DNA of 64,000 bases, from assembly GCF_000226095.1 (NCBI RefSeq), contig NC_016473.1, forward strand, positions 1,240,001 through 1,304,000, written 5' to 3'. The notes beneath the pieces were generated by a model. That model did not search any database. It was not told the DNA's origin and saw only the letters and a program-made list of their open reading frames with translations. Both the position numbers and the translations under genes were made by a program. Source of the DNA: Thermothelomyces thermophilus ATCC 42464. Taxonomy: Eukaryota; Ascomycota; Sordariomycetes; Sordariales; Chaetomiaceae. Positions 25,694 through 36,194 of this stretch are shown here, piece by piece. Positions within the stretch are counted from its first letter, which is position 1, and the number at the start of each line of letters is the position of its first letter.

Positions 25694-26803
25694 ATGGCGG
25701 CCAACATGACCGTGCAGACACCAGCCGCGACCTCGGCCTCGGGGCAACAACCACCACCACCAACTCAGCCCCAAACAACGACGTCCAATAAAAATTACAA
25801 GGGCTTCGTAGCAGGCGTCTTCTCAGGCATAGCCAAACTATCTGGTGTGTCCCTCCTCCTCCTCTCAGCCTCCTGCTACTACTCTCTTAATCTCTTTCCC
25901 CCCCTTCTTTTCACTATCCTAAATTTCCTGAAGCATGACTAAACCTGCCTCTCTCATCCACCAGTCGGTCACCCCTTCGACACGATCAAGGTCCGCCTCC
26001 AGACGACCAACGCGAACCGCTTCTCGGGCCCGCTGCAGTGCCTGACCCAGACGCTCCGCAACGAGGGCCTCTTCGGCCTGTACAAGGGCGCGACGCCGCC
26101 GCTAGTGGGGTGGATGTTCATGGACAGCGTCATGCTCGGCTCGCTGTCCGTCTACCGGCGGCTGCTCCGCGACCACGTCTTCTCGCCGCACCCCCCGCCG
26201 GGCCACCCGCCGCCGCCGCTGCCCGCGCACGGCCACGGGCTCGCCGGCATCCTGGCCGGCGCCACCGTCAGCTTCGTCGCCGCCCCCGTCGAGCACATCA
26301 AGGCGCGCCTGCAGATCCAGTACGCCGCCCGCAAGAGCGACCGCCTCTACAGCGGGCCGCTGGACTGCCTGGCCAAGATATGGCGCCACCACGGCATCCG
26401 CGGCGTCTACCACGGCCTGCAGGCCACCCTGCTCTTCCGCAGCTTCTTCTTCTTCTGGTGGGGCAGCTACGACCTCTTCTCGCGCTGGATGCGGCAGCAC
26501 ACCAGCCTGAGCGCCCCGGTCATCAACTTCTGGGCCGGCGGCCTGAGCGCCCAGGTCTTCTGGGTCATGAGCTACCCCAGCGACGTGGTCAAGCAGCGCA
26601 TCATGACGGATCCGCTCGGCGGCGGGCTCAACGACGGCGTCAGGAGGTTCCCCCGGTGGAAGGACGCCGCCAAGGCCGTCTACAGGGAGAGCGGCGCCAT
26701 GGGCTACTGGCGCGGCTTCCTGCCTTGCTTCCTCAGGGCTTTCCCCGCAAACGCCATGGCCCTGGTTGCCTTTGAGGCCGCCATGCGGGCGCTACCCGAG
26801 TGA
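25694..26803 (+). CDS. Mitochondrial carrier family protein (SLC25)
   Basis: Two exons, 25694-25844 and 25965-26803, 329 residues, six membrane spans in three repeats. The three carrier signatures are PFDTIKVRL, PVEHIKARL and PSDVVKQRI, each followed by the matching GLYKG-, GVYHG- and GYWRG-type loops. It sits in the mitochondrial inner membrane and exchanges a metabolite. The pattern (FRSFFFFWWGSYD in repeat 2; Pro-rich loop between repeats 1 and 2) is closest in my memory to the Ymc1/Crc1/ornithine-carnitine branch, but the substrate is not settled. The intron (120 nt, GTGTGT donor, CATGACTAAAC branch region) splits the Val before GHPFDTI. The N terminus is a Gln/Thr/Pro-rich tail. ATG 25694 is the first in frame. 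Confidence 0.88.
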
Positions 26804-27103
26804 TGACCGGCCCTGGCCCATACTTTCGTTTAAAGGACAGACGGTGAAATTTCGTTTACCTTTTTTTTTTTTTTTTTGTTTTTCACGGCATTATACCCAG
26901 GGGGCAAGGCAAAAATAATAAAAGCACCAAGATGATTCGGCCAGAAGGGTGGCCCGGCGGCCGCGGCAGCGGCAGTGTCTTCATTATTGACCCATTCCCG
27001 CTATGCACAACAACCGTCTAGTATCCCTATTGCCGTCTTTGTTGTTTTTGGTAACCCCCTGCCTGATGATCCCGAGGAACTCCCAACCGGATGGCGACCA
27101 ATT
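26804..27103. other. Convergent 3' region of carrier and rpl22
   Basis: 300 bases with a T15 run at 26863-26878 and AATAATAAAAG at 26914, a likely polyadenylation region for the carrier. Nothing else. Confidence 0.6.
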
Positions 27104-27728
27104 TTACTCCTCGTCCTCCTCAGCCTCGTCGTTGACGACGTTGAAGAACTTGAGCTCGTAGACGCCCTTAGAAGTGGAGACCACGCGAAGCCAGTCGCGG
27201 AGCTGCATCTTCTTGAGGAACTTCTTGGTCCTGTGGCGGCCCCGTCAGTATTCGCTTTCTCCGGCGCGGGGAACTCTCGCGGCCACGACGTACAGGTACT
27301 TGAGGTAGCGGCCAGAGAGGTCGTTGTGGGCAATGATCTCAATCTTGCCCTCGCCCTGCTGCGAGATCTTGATGGTCTCGCCGAGGTTGCCGACGCGGCC
27401 ATCGACCTTGATCCTCTCGTTCAGGAACTTCTCGAAGGCCGAGACATCGAAGATCTTGTCGCTGGCGGGCTGCGAAGCGTTGATGATGAACTAGTTGCGA
27501 GGCGACCACCAGTCAGCTACGGGCAAGCGCAACGGCTTCCATTGCGAGCTGGGACACTCACCTTCTTCGTGACCTTGGGGCCCTTCTTGGCGCCGGTCTT
27601 CTTCTGTTGTCCCGAAGGAATTGACTTAGCCTACTGCTTCACGCCATCATCCGTCTCGGGGCTGGCCCGAGGGGACTGGGCCAACAGCAAAGCGGTCAGG
27701 TGGTGGGACATACTGCGATGGGAGCCAT
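27104..27728 (-). CDS. rpl22: 60S ribosomal protein L22 (eL22)
   Basis: Four exons (minus): 27728-27714, 27603-27562, 27490-27294, 27230-27104; introns 110, 71 and 63 nt; 126 residues, the normal eL22 length. The first exon encodes only MAPIA, as is typical of fungal ribosomal protein genes with an intron right after the start. Exon 2 gives [14 protein letters not shown]; exon 3 [19 protein letters not shown]..; exon 4 [17 protein letters not shown] and the acidic tail EEAEEDEE. It is a structural protein of the large subunit. It is divergent from the GTPase gene with about 520 bases between, containing an AAACCCTAA telobox as found in many ribosomal protein promoters. Confidence 0.95.
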
Positions 27729-28247
27729 TGTTTCTGTCGGGATGGATCGGCGGAGATTGACCGTGGATGTCTAGGACGCAAAGAGGTTGATATCCTGCGC
27801 CTGGTGGTGTGGTGACGGGTGGTCTTTTTTTTAAGATATCGACCGGGGGGGAAACTTTGTCGCGGGCGGTGAGGGATTCCAATTCGACACTATGCTGCAT
27901 AAATTCGTTGGCCCTAAGTTTTTAGGGTTTGAAGAGCGGATGTGGGGCCTCTACACTACTGAAGCAAACTCCGTGCCAAGCTCGGATGCGGGACTTTCAG
28001 TCTCGCTGGAACTGTCCACCCTAACCCTTATCATATCTGTTCCAGACCTTGGCACCATTGTTATCATGGTGGGGCGGTGGGATGGTGGGGTATCAGCAGC
28101 CGCCCGCTGGCCGTTCAGCTACATACATTGCGAATACCAAACTCGACAACGATCGTTAGCGACTTCGCAACAACAAGCTCCCGCCTTTGATATCAATTCT
28201 TTCTCGCTGCCTACAAAAGTTCGCTGAGCGGAGACAACCGCCACAAC
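27729..28247. other. Bidirectional promoter rpl22 / YchF-type GTPase
   Basis: 519 bases between the two divergent ATGs. Contains the telobox pair and the CCCTAACCC element listed separately, plus an AT-rich TTTTTTTTAAGATATC at 27824-27842. Co-regulation of a ribosomal protein and a ribosome-linked GTPase is suggested by the shared elements. Confidence 0.55.
27920..27931 (-). promoter_or_regulatory. Telobox AAACCCTAAA in the rpl22 promoter
   Basis: On the minus strand the sequence reads CAAACCCTAAAA about 195 bases before the rpl22 ATG, and a partner CCCTAA at 27912 gives CCCTAAGTTTTTAGGG, an inverted pair. A further ACCCTAACCC lies at 28018-28028. Teloboxes are known elements in ribosomal protein promoters of fungi and plants. 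Confidence 0.6.
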
Positions 28248-29808
28248 ATGCCCCGCGACCCTCTGATCGGCCTGGTCGGAAAGCCCAGCGCGGGCAAATC
28301 CAGCACGCTCAACTCCCTCACAGATGCCTCGTCCAAAGTCGGTGGGTAGAAAAGCCATCTCCAGCTCCTGCGCTCCCCCGTAAAGTGCGAGCCAGACAGA
28401 GAGCCTCCAGGTTGCTGATACGGCCTCCTGTGCAGGAAACTTTCCGTATGCAACGCCTCCTTCGACCTTGCCGACCAATCCCTACATAACACTCTGCCCT
28501 TTCCAGTCGCTAACCAACGCCCGCCCAGGTTCACCACGATCGACCCGCAGCGGGCCATAGGATACCTCCAGATCGACTGCGCCTGCGCGCGCTACGGCCT
28601 CTCGGACCGGTGCAAGCCCAACTACGGCTCGTGCGTCAACGGCCGGCGCAGCGTGCCCATCGAGCTGCTCGACGTCGCGGGGCTGGTCCCCGGCGCGCAC
28701 CAGGGCAAGGGACTGGGCAACAAGTTCCTGGACGACCTGCGGCACGCCGACGCGCTGATCCACGTGGTTGACGTCTCGGGCACGACCGACGCCGAGGGCA
28801 AGAACACGCGCGGGTACGACCCCAGCGTGGACATCGCGTGGTTGCGGAGCGAGATCGTCGCCTGGATCAAGGGGAACCTGATGGAGAAGTGGGGGTCGAT
28901 CAAGAGGAGGCACGTCGCGGTCAAGGCGACGGCCGTAGAGACGCTGCAGAACCAATTCAGCGGGTACGGGAGTACGAGCGCGGTCGTGGCGCGCACGCTG
29001 GATAAGTTGGGTTTGAAAGAGCCGCTGGAGGAGTGGAGCGGTGAGTGCTTTTCTAGCCTCTTCCATGGATCTCGCCGATGAGGACGACTTGTGCTGACCT
29101 CGGCTTCGTTCATGGTTCGCAGAAGAGACTATCGATCGCGTAGTCAACGCGTTTACCGACGAGAAGTTTCCGACCGTCATCGCTCTCAACAAGATCGACC
29201 ACCCCGACGCCGACAAGAACATCGCCAAGATTGCCAAGATGCAAGATCCCAACAACATCGTGCTCTGCTCGGCCATATCAGAAATATTCCTCCGCAAGCT
29301 GGCCAAGCAGGGATATATCCGGTACACAGAAGGCAGCGAGTTCGTGGACACGAGGGAAGACCTAATAGCAGAAGGCGATCCGGACGGGGGCGGATTGAAG
29401 GAGCTCGACGAGAAGAACCGTGCCAGGATAGAGAACCTGAGGGACATGGTGCTCTACCGGTTCGGTTCGACAGGGGTAGTTCAGGTGCTGTCCAAGGCTG
29501 CCGAGATATTGGGCTTGGTGCCGGTGTTTCCTGTTAGGAATACCACGACATTCGGGTCAGGATCTGGCGACTCCAAGGCGGTATTCCGAGACTGCGTTCT
29601 GGTCAAGAAGAACTCGACGGTGGCCGACGTGGCCAGGAAGATCATGGGAGATGCACCCATTGCCTACGTCGAGGGTCCCGGGGGAATCCGGATTGCCGAA
29701 GACCAGATCGTGTCAGTGGGGAAAAACGATGTGAGTATAAGGATGCTTGCTATCCCAAGCCAGCTGCTAACTTTTGGAAAGATATTGTCATTCAAGGTCG
29801 GAAAGTAA
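28248..29808 (+). CDS. YchF-family GTPase of the archaeal type (Obg-related, TGS domain)
   Basis: Five exons: 28248-28341, 28436-28445, 28529-29040, 29123-29730, 29782-29808; 416 residues. The G domain has G1 GKPSAGKSS (residues 11-19), G3 [25 protein letters not shown]4 NKID, and a C-terminal TGS-like segment ([19 protein letters not shown]). The insert with [24 protein letters not shown] between G1 and G3 is characteristic of archaeal YchF proteins and separates this from Ola1. YchF proteins hydrolyse ATP or GTP and interact with ribosomes; the role of the fungal archaeal-type copy is not known to me. Exon 2 is only 10 nt (GAAACTTTCC): it is needed to complete GNFPFTTIDP, the conserved switch-1 region, with both flanking introns carrying good branch sites. 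ATG 28248 follows a CACAAC context. Confidence 0.88.
28436..28445 (+). other. 10-nt microexon of the YchF-type GTPase
   Basis: GAAACTTTCC between TGTGCAG and GTATGC. It restores G-N-F-P before FTTIDP. Skipping it would shift the frame. Inferred from frame and family alignment in memory, not from transcripts. Confidence 0.75.
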
Positions 29809-30894
29809 GCGGTTCATGATCGACACAATCCTTGCCGTTTCCTATTGCCTACTCTGGTACGCAAACAGAGGGTTGTTGGTGAGGTCAGGGGGTCATCACC
29901 TCAAGGGGCTAGTGTAATAACAAGGGAGGCATATCGACTCGCTGCTTTCCTGCCGACCACGAGGATGTCACAAAGGCCCTCCCGCGCTTCCAGTTTGAGT
30001 CGTGACTCGGCATTCGGATCGCGGTACTTGTCATAATTATCTCGTCGCACTCTCCCCTTCTTTCCGTTACACAGCCAAGGAGGTTGGCAGCCATGGACTG
30101 GGCAGGATCGGACGACGGGCGCGTACGCCAAGGTCATCAAGGGTACAAAGGGCACGCGCAGGGAGACGACAGCTAACCAATTCAAGTCGGGGCGAGACCG
30201 AAATATGTACCAATTCATGTTCAATTCGTGGCGCAAGGCCGATTTCGGGTATCGTGAGATTAAACCGGCTCACAAGTCGAGCCGAGCACAAACGACGTGA
30301 GAATCGGCAAGAAAAACCATGAAAATAGGGGGCAAAAATCAATCAAAAGAGTCCCATCGAGTCCCGTGCCCAAGTCATAGCTCATAAAATCATGTCCCCC
30401 AAGACACCTCTCTCAAAAAAGCAGCATCTCTTTTCGCCTTCCCGTCGAAGGATACCCGTTGGCTGGTGATTCGATGAACATGACCAAAGTGATGATCCAT
30501 CGTGGTCGTCTGGATCGCTTGGCGCCGAGCCAAACTTGCATCCGTGGCAGGCCGAGAGCGGGGTGCCCAGGAGTGGGCGGGTGAGCTGGGCGCTGATGTC
30601 ATTGCAGATCAGCCCACCGACAAGCTTGACCAGGGTAGTGGCAGCACCGTCGCTCTGGGCAAACTGCCGAAACTCCCGTTTGCTCCAATTTTTTTTTGTT
30701 TTTCTCGGTTTCTTTCGGTGTGATGGAGTTTGAGACATCCGGGTCCTCAATCGGCGAACGCCCTTCTCAGGTTTGGGGCAAGGGAAAAAGTGAAGGGAAG
30801 GGGACGGCCCAAGCTCGCTTAACCTCATACGAGCGCGGAAGAAAATGGCGGCATCTTGACGACAGGTGCGAGGTAATGGGGGGGGGGCTATGTT
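29809..30894. other. Convergent 3' region, GTPase and pmp3
   Basis: 1.1 kb. It should contain both 3' UTRs; the right half up to 30894 is probably the pmp3 3' UTR, which is long in fungi. A G8 run lies at 30880-30888. Open frames here are not recognisable. Confidence 0.5.
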
Positions 30895-31286
30895 CTAGTA
30901 TTTGCAGATGATATACAAGGCGTGGACGATACCAGGAAGGTACTAGAAGAAAGGAGGAGCAATCGTCAGCACACCGCAGTCTGTTTTTTTTTTTTTTTTT
31001 TTTCTTTTTTTTTCCCTCTCGCTGGCAAAACGACCAAACTCCCGTTTTGAAAGAAGAATGTATGAAGTGAACAAAAGGCAAGAAACTTACGCCGAGGATG
31101 GTGAGCAGGATGTTAATGAAGAAGTCCGCGTTGCACCCGCGCTCGAGGAAGACACCAAGCGGCGGAAGAATGATGGCGAAGATGATCTTGCAGATGTCGC
31201 TAGAAGGACCGGGTGAGCAAAAATGAACGTGCTTCAAAACTAGTTAGGTAGTGAGGCGGGAAGGCTAACCTGGCGGTGAGAGGCAT
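30895..31286 (-). CDS. pmp3: Pmp3/RCI2 plasma-membrane proteolipid
   Basis: Three exons (minus): 31286-31270, 31199-31091, 30942-30895; 57 residues, the standard Pmp3 size. Two hydrophobic helices: ICKIIFAIILPPLGVFLE and FFINILLTILG-YLPGIVHALYIICKY, with the family loop ERGCNADF between. Pmp3 proteins sit in the plasma membrane and modulate membrane potential and salt/cation tolerance. The first exon is 17 nt (MPLTA plus two bases). Intron 2 (148 nt) contains an unusual T/A homopolymer block near 30984-31012. Every frame join is clean. Confidence 0.93.
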
Positions 31287-34058
31287 CTTTGACGATGTTT
31301 GCTAATGTTGCGTGGTTGAGAATAGGTTCGCTGTGGTGTCGAAAACTTCCTGGGTAGGTCGATAAGTGATCTCGTGAACTTGATCGATTAAACTCGAGAT
31401 GCTGGAGAAGTAGATTTGTTTTTGTTATGTTTGAGCAAAGGGCGGGCGATGGCGAGCGGGCTCTTGGTGTCTTTAATACTTGTACTTGCTTGGGCAAACA
31501 AGCGAGACATTGAACGGGCGGCCAGAAAGATGGCCCACTGGTTCGGCAAGGTCGGGGAGGGACGATACAGTGTCGTATACGTGTGCCTTGCCAAATCAGT
31601 GGGCCGCGAGCAGCTTACCTCCACCACTTCGGCCGTAGTGCTGGAACGCCGACCTTGGCCGCGGCGGTACGGGGGCTTGGGGGTCGAGGACATGCGTCAT
31701 ATGCTGTCGTATGCGATCAGCCACTGCCCAGTTTCGAGGCTCAGTTCCCAGCCATCTTGCTTGCATCTAGTAGCGGGAACGCGCATGGTTCGCCAATGCT
31801 CTTTGTTGACACTCGAGCGCCTATTGGTTGCCAGTGCTAGAATGTTCGGCAACGCGGCACCTTCAGGTCATGACTTGACAAGTTCGGTGAAGATAGGGTT
31901 CTCGTAAATAGGCCGAACTGATTGATGCCAGCCACATTTCTTAGGTGCTGGAAGAGAGTAGGTAGCCTGCCAAGCAAGGTTGGGCAATACTTGGGAACGG
32001 CCTGAAGAAGCTTATCCGCGTCGCACAACCACTGCTTCAATTTCATCGGCGGCAGGGCGCATTGCGTCCAAGGCATTTTCCAGTTGCCAGTATGCAGAAC
32101 GAAATCACCAGCCCATCCAACATCCGCATGGCTGATTTTTTTTTTTATCTTTGCATCGGCCAAAAGCCAGCTGCGCCAGTCCTTGGTTTGGCTGTCCAGA
32201 ACATCATGTTCCGATTAGTTGGCTTTGACAAGGCGTGGCACATGCTCGGGCGGATCTGGTACCCCAGCATGTGCCCAGCCCAGAGCACGCTGGCTGATGA
32301 CATCATCCCCCTATCCGTTGGTTGCAGGGGAGGCGTGCAGAGTAACACTGTAGGGTTGTATTTCTCGACATGCGCGCTCGAGAAAATCTCTACCCTTTTG
32401 GCAGCGGCAGCAGGATTGAAGTCGACAATTCTAAGGCTAGCCTTAATGTGTGGAGGCGGATTTGCAGAACCCTGAAGCACTGCTTCAAGGAGCACAAACA
32501 GACAAGCAGAGCAGCTACTCCGTAGAGCAGGTGCCGAAAAAAAATATTTGGTATCTTTCCGCCCTCAGCTCGCTCGCTTCGACAAATTATCTGCCAATAA
32601 TTACCATATATGAATGTCATCACGATCACCTACACTAACCCTGCTTTCTGCTTCATACACAGATCAGGCATTCCTTGCAGCGGATGCCTCGGTAATTTGT
32701 CAAGTCTTAGAGACACCCGTATATATGCAGATGAAGGTATTTAAAAGGAGGAAAGCGAATAGAAAACTAACCAAACAAGAAGCAAAGATTGGAAGAACGA
32801 CAACGTCTATAGGTAAGTGAGAAGAGAACCAACAACGATTTTGAGTACTAGTCCCTGCTAGATCCAAGTTAGGTCAGAGTCACGGTCAATGGATTTGTTT
32901 TGGCGCTTTGCACCGTAGAGATGTTCGTAGGGTGGCCACCATAAGGTGAGGTGATTAGCTCTTAACGTGAACTCGCCTGATCACCTGGTACAAATTAGGC
33001 AAAAACCTGAGCTATGCCTTTCAGCAGAGCCATGCCCTAGTGCTAAGCGCTCCTTCCTCTGAACAGGAGTCTAATGGGCAGGGAGTTTTCGGCTAAGTGA
33101 AAGAGCCGGTTAGAAGAACGAGGCGTTCGTTTCTTGTTAGCAGAATGCAAAATTCCTTCGAGTACGAACAAATATGCCTCAGCTTAGAAAGATCGAGTAT
33201 GTGCATCCTACAATTCCTGCTGGAAATGACCGAAAATGAAATAACTGGCACGCTCTTTGAACTTATCCCGCGGGTCATTAGATACTACGGTTCTCCCTGC
33301 CTATGATCTTTCTTTTCTTACATATCGCCTACAAATAGGGGTATGTTCGCCATAGGGATGTCACTATAGTTGTGGGTAGCCGGGTGGTGAAAATGCCCCT
33401 ATTCTTCTCCATATAACCTTTTGTTAGCTGATTGAGAATTGAAGCAATGCTTCCGGTCTAATAAGTGCCTCGGACTTGAGATGTAACTCACTGACGGATG
33501 ATACACTCTGGTCAGAGTATCTATGAGACTACCTTGGTTTACGGCACTCAGGCGAGAGGGAGAGAGCGATGGAGTGGACATAACGATGGTAATTCATTAC
33601 AACCGCGAGTGACGCCAGAGACAGAGCGCGGTGGTTGCCCTTCAGAACATAACGGCCGAGAAGACAGGTTCACGTAAGATACACATGATGGTCATGGCGG
33701 CAGAGAAGATACAGAACCTGGAGAGGAGCGTAATCAGCGTTTTTGGGCGATGATATAACCCCTGGTATTGCCCCTCATGTAGGGCTATTATTAAGCACAC
33801 GGGTTCTCAAAGAACCTCTCCTCCACCCAGAAAGCTCAAGGGTGGCAGAACACTCAGCAGAGGAGATGCTCGCCCGCCTGGAGCAGTTTCCAAGGACACA
33901 TGTGCTGGCCATTGCGATCGTCTCTTTATACTAATGATATATTGCCTGCAACTCAAGTCTCACCTATAGTTACCTACTGCAAACTGATTACTATTTAATT
34001 ACTACTATTGTAGGTGAAGAATGATCCTTATTAGTCCTCCTCCTCCTCCTCCTCCTCC
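31287..34058. other. Gene-poor, less GC-rich stretch
   Basis: 2.8 kb with no recognisable gene. 32560-33990 is visibly poorer in G and C than its flanks and has many stops in all frames, so it could be decayed sequence or an old repeat. A short inverted pair GGCACATGCT / AGCATGTGCC occurs at about 32236-32275. Forms the left boundary of the accessory region. Confidence 0.45.
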
Positions 34059-34660
34059 TCAGGGCTTGCCGACCTCATCGGCCTCTCTCGGTTTCCTCTC
34101 CTTCGGGAGCCCGCCGGCGGCGACGCCCATGAGGGCGGAGAGGGGCGCGAGTCCGAACCAGATCAGCTGGCCGTCGAGCAGGCCGCTGCGGACGGCCATG
34201 GCGTAGAGGGCCGAGGTGGCGCCGGGGGCGACGGCGCGGACGGCGCTGGAGACGGTCAGGGCGAGGGCGTTGAGGGTGCCGAGGGTGCGGGGGGGCTCGG
34301 GGTGGCGTCGTTGAGGGCGAGCTGGGCGGCGGTGAAGGACATGGCGACGCCCGGGCCGCGCAGGCGACCCAGAACGCCGGGTTCGCGCCGGAGCATCCAG
34401 TTGAGGACGGCGTAGCCGGCAAAGGTGACCCGGTAGGCGGTGCCGCAGGCGCACAGGACCCTGCGGGTGCCGAGGCGGCGGAGAAGAGCGACTTGATGAG
34501 GCCGCTGTAGAAGCCGACGTCGGACTCGGGCAGGCGCCCGTTCCGCTGGACCATCTGCGCGACGAAGGGGAAGATGGAGAAGAAGGCGATGGGCTCCATC
34601 ATGCGCGCGAAGCACAGGAGGAGAACTTGTCGCCTTGGCAAGGACTTGCTCGGGCTCCTT
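34059..34660 (-). pseudogene. Relic of an MFS transporter (YCR023C / ZIFL-like, tetracycline-resistance type)
   Basis: The N-terminal part reads LPRRQVLLLCFARMMEPIAFFSIFPF (shown to 34640-34540; continues VAQMVQ..DVGFYSGLIKSLFS), which is TM1 and the start of TM2 of MFS drug transporters that open with LP-x-x-Q. The next coherent piece jumps to a late segment (RVTFAGYAVLNWMLRR), and then, in a third frame, to the C-terminal signature LGTLNALALTVSSAVRAVAPG followed by the last two TM helices. The pieces lie in three different minus-strand frames and the central 200 or more residues of a normal ~500-residue protein are missing. This is therefore an internally deleted, frameshifted remnant. It lies 1.5 kb upstream of the enzyme cluster and may once have been its exporter (inference). 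Confidence 0.72.
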
Positions 34661-36194
34661 GGGTGCCGTGTGCCGTGCCCATCCTGACCGGCAGTGTCAC
34701 GGTTCGTAGTGTATCCCACTCGGGAAGAGGACGCCCCGAGCTCGCGGCGGAGCAAGGGAGTGTCCTCTCCGGCCCCTACCTGGCGTGGCGGTTGTGATAA
34801 CGACTACATGGTGCTGACTTTGAATCTGTCGGGAAGGAGTCCATGAACAAGACGTGGACAAAGGTGTTGTGTATTGTGCTAACCATGGCGGTAGGCTAGG
34901 AGCACGTAGCGTAGTGTAAGGTCAAGCCAGGCGGCTGAGCTGCGAAAATGACCCAGTCGGAATTTAGATCGAGGTCCTTGTAACAAAAATAGTGCGACAG
35001 CGAATAATATCCCCCGCTTTCCCTTTACCCCTCTTTTTTGTTATTCTTTTTTTCTTTGTTTTGTTGCCCCCAATGACATGGAGGAACGCTCACTCTTCAC
35101 ACTGGCGGTGTGCTGAGACGCGGCACGGTGTGCACTCGCCTTCCTTGATAGGGAGGCGTTTGTGCTGTGTGTGATGCTTAGCGCAGCACTGCGGTGATCC
35201 CCACGCCTACAGGCTGCCAAAACATCGTTGGCGTTTCGTACATGACCGCAGTAATTACGGGGTACAAAATACGCCTTCACGGGTGTAGTGTTTGCATGGA
35301 TTTCGTACACTAGTACTCCGTATTTGATTCAGGGTCGCCGTGTGGTCTGCACTGTGCCGCATCTGGTTGTTGGGGTTGTGGGGCTCGCAACGATCCGCTC
35401 CGGGGATCCGTCGACTAGTTAACCTTATTCGGACGCAGATCATTTTCAGCCGCAGGAGCAGCGAGAAGATGCAGGGACCACAAATGACAACAATTCGTAG
35501 ATGGCTGCATTTTTTTTTTCGGTACGCTTCTGTAGCATACAGGTACACGCCCTGAGCTGAATTCCGAACCCGCGAAACTAATCTTGTCGGGAAGAACATT
35601 TGCTGACCAATAATGGTAGCTGATGGCTGGGTGCCTAGCAGAAGCAGGGCGTGGAAAGAGCGACCGCGTGTAGGACACGGTGGAATCTCTGGCTCCACTG
35701 GAACAACCTACTACGGCAGCTTCGGAAGCTGCGCGATCTGGTGAGATGGGTCAAACAGGGCCAGACTTGGAAGATGCCGCGACATTGCGAGCAGGTATTC
35801 CGCACATCATGGACCCGTGGCCAGAATCGGCCGACGAATCGGCAGTCACGTCCCGTACATGCACTAGTTAGCGCTTCAGCTGTTCGGGCGTCAGTCAAGG
35901 AATCTCCGTGGCCCTGGTCTCTGACCTCGCGCTCGCCGTGCAAGATCTGCTCTATGCATTAGCTGCTACCTTACACTAATGACGATTCACTCCATGCATA
36001 TTACGGGTAATCCGTACATAAGTACATAAAGTAAGTACGGAGTAGTGTATCTACAATGGCAACGAACTCGCTTTGGCAGATGACGACGAGCCCAAACGCG
36101 CCTTCCTCTTCTTACCCCAAGTTGTTTCCCACCACTTCCCACAGCTCTTCCTCCTGCACGCTCCCGCTTGAACTCGCACCGGGCAGACACCAAC
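34661..36194. other. Intergenic, left flank of the enzyme cluster
   Basis: 1.5 kb without a recognisable gene. It carries ACTAGTACTCCGTA at 35308-35322 and a repeat cluster AATCCGTACATAAG..AAGTACGGAGTAG at 36011-36045, about 150 bases before the ATP-grasp-like start. The minus-strand frames at 35041-35943 are not recognisable. Confidence 0.5.

Noticed and set aside
26975-27760. 261-codon plus-strand frame
   Set aside because: Runs across the exons and introns of rpl22 on the opposite strand. The minus-strand reading matches eL22 exactly.
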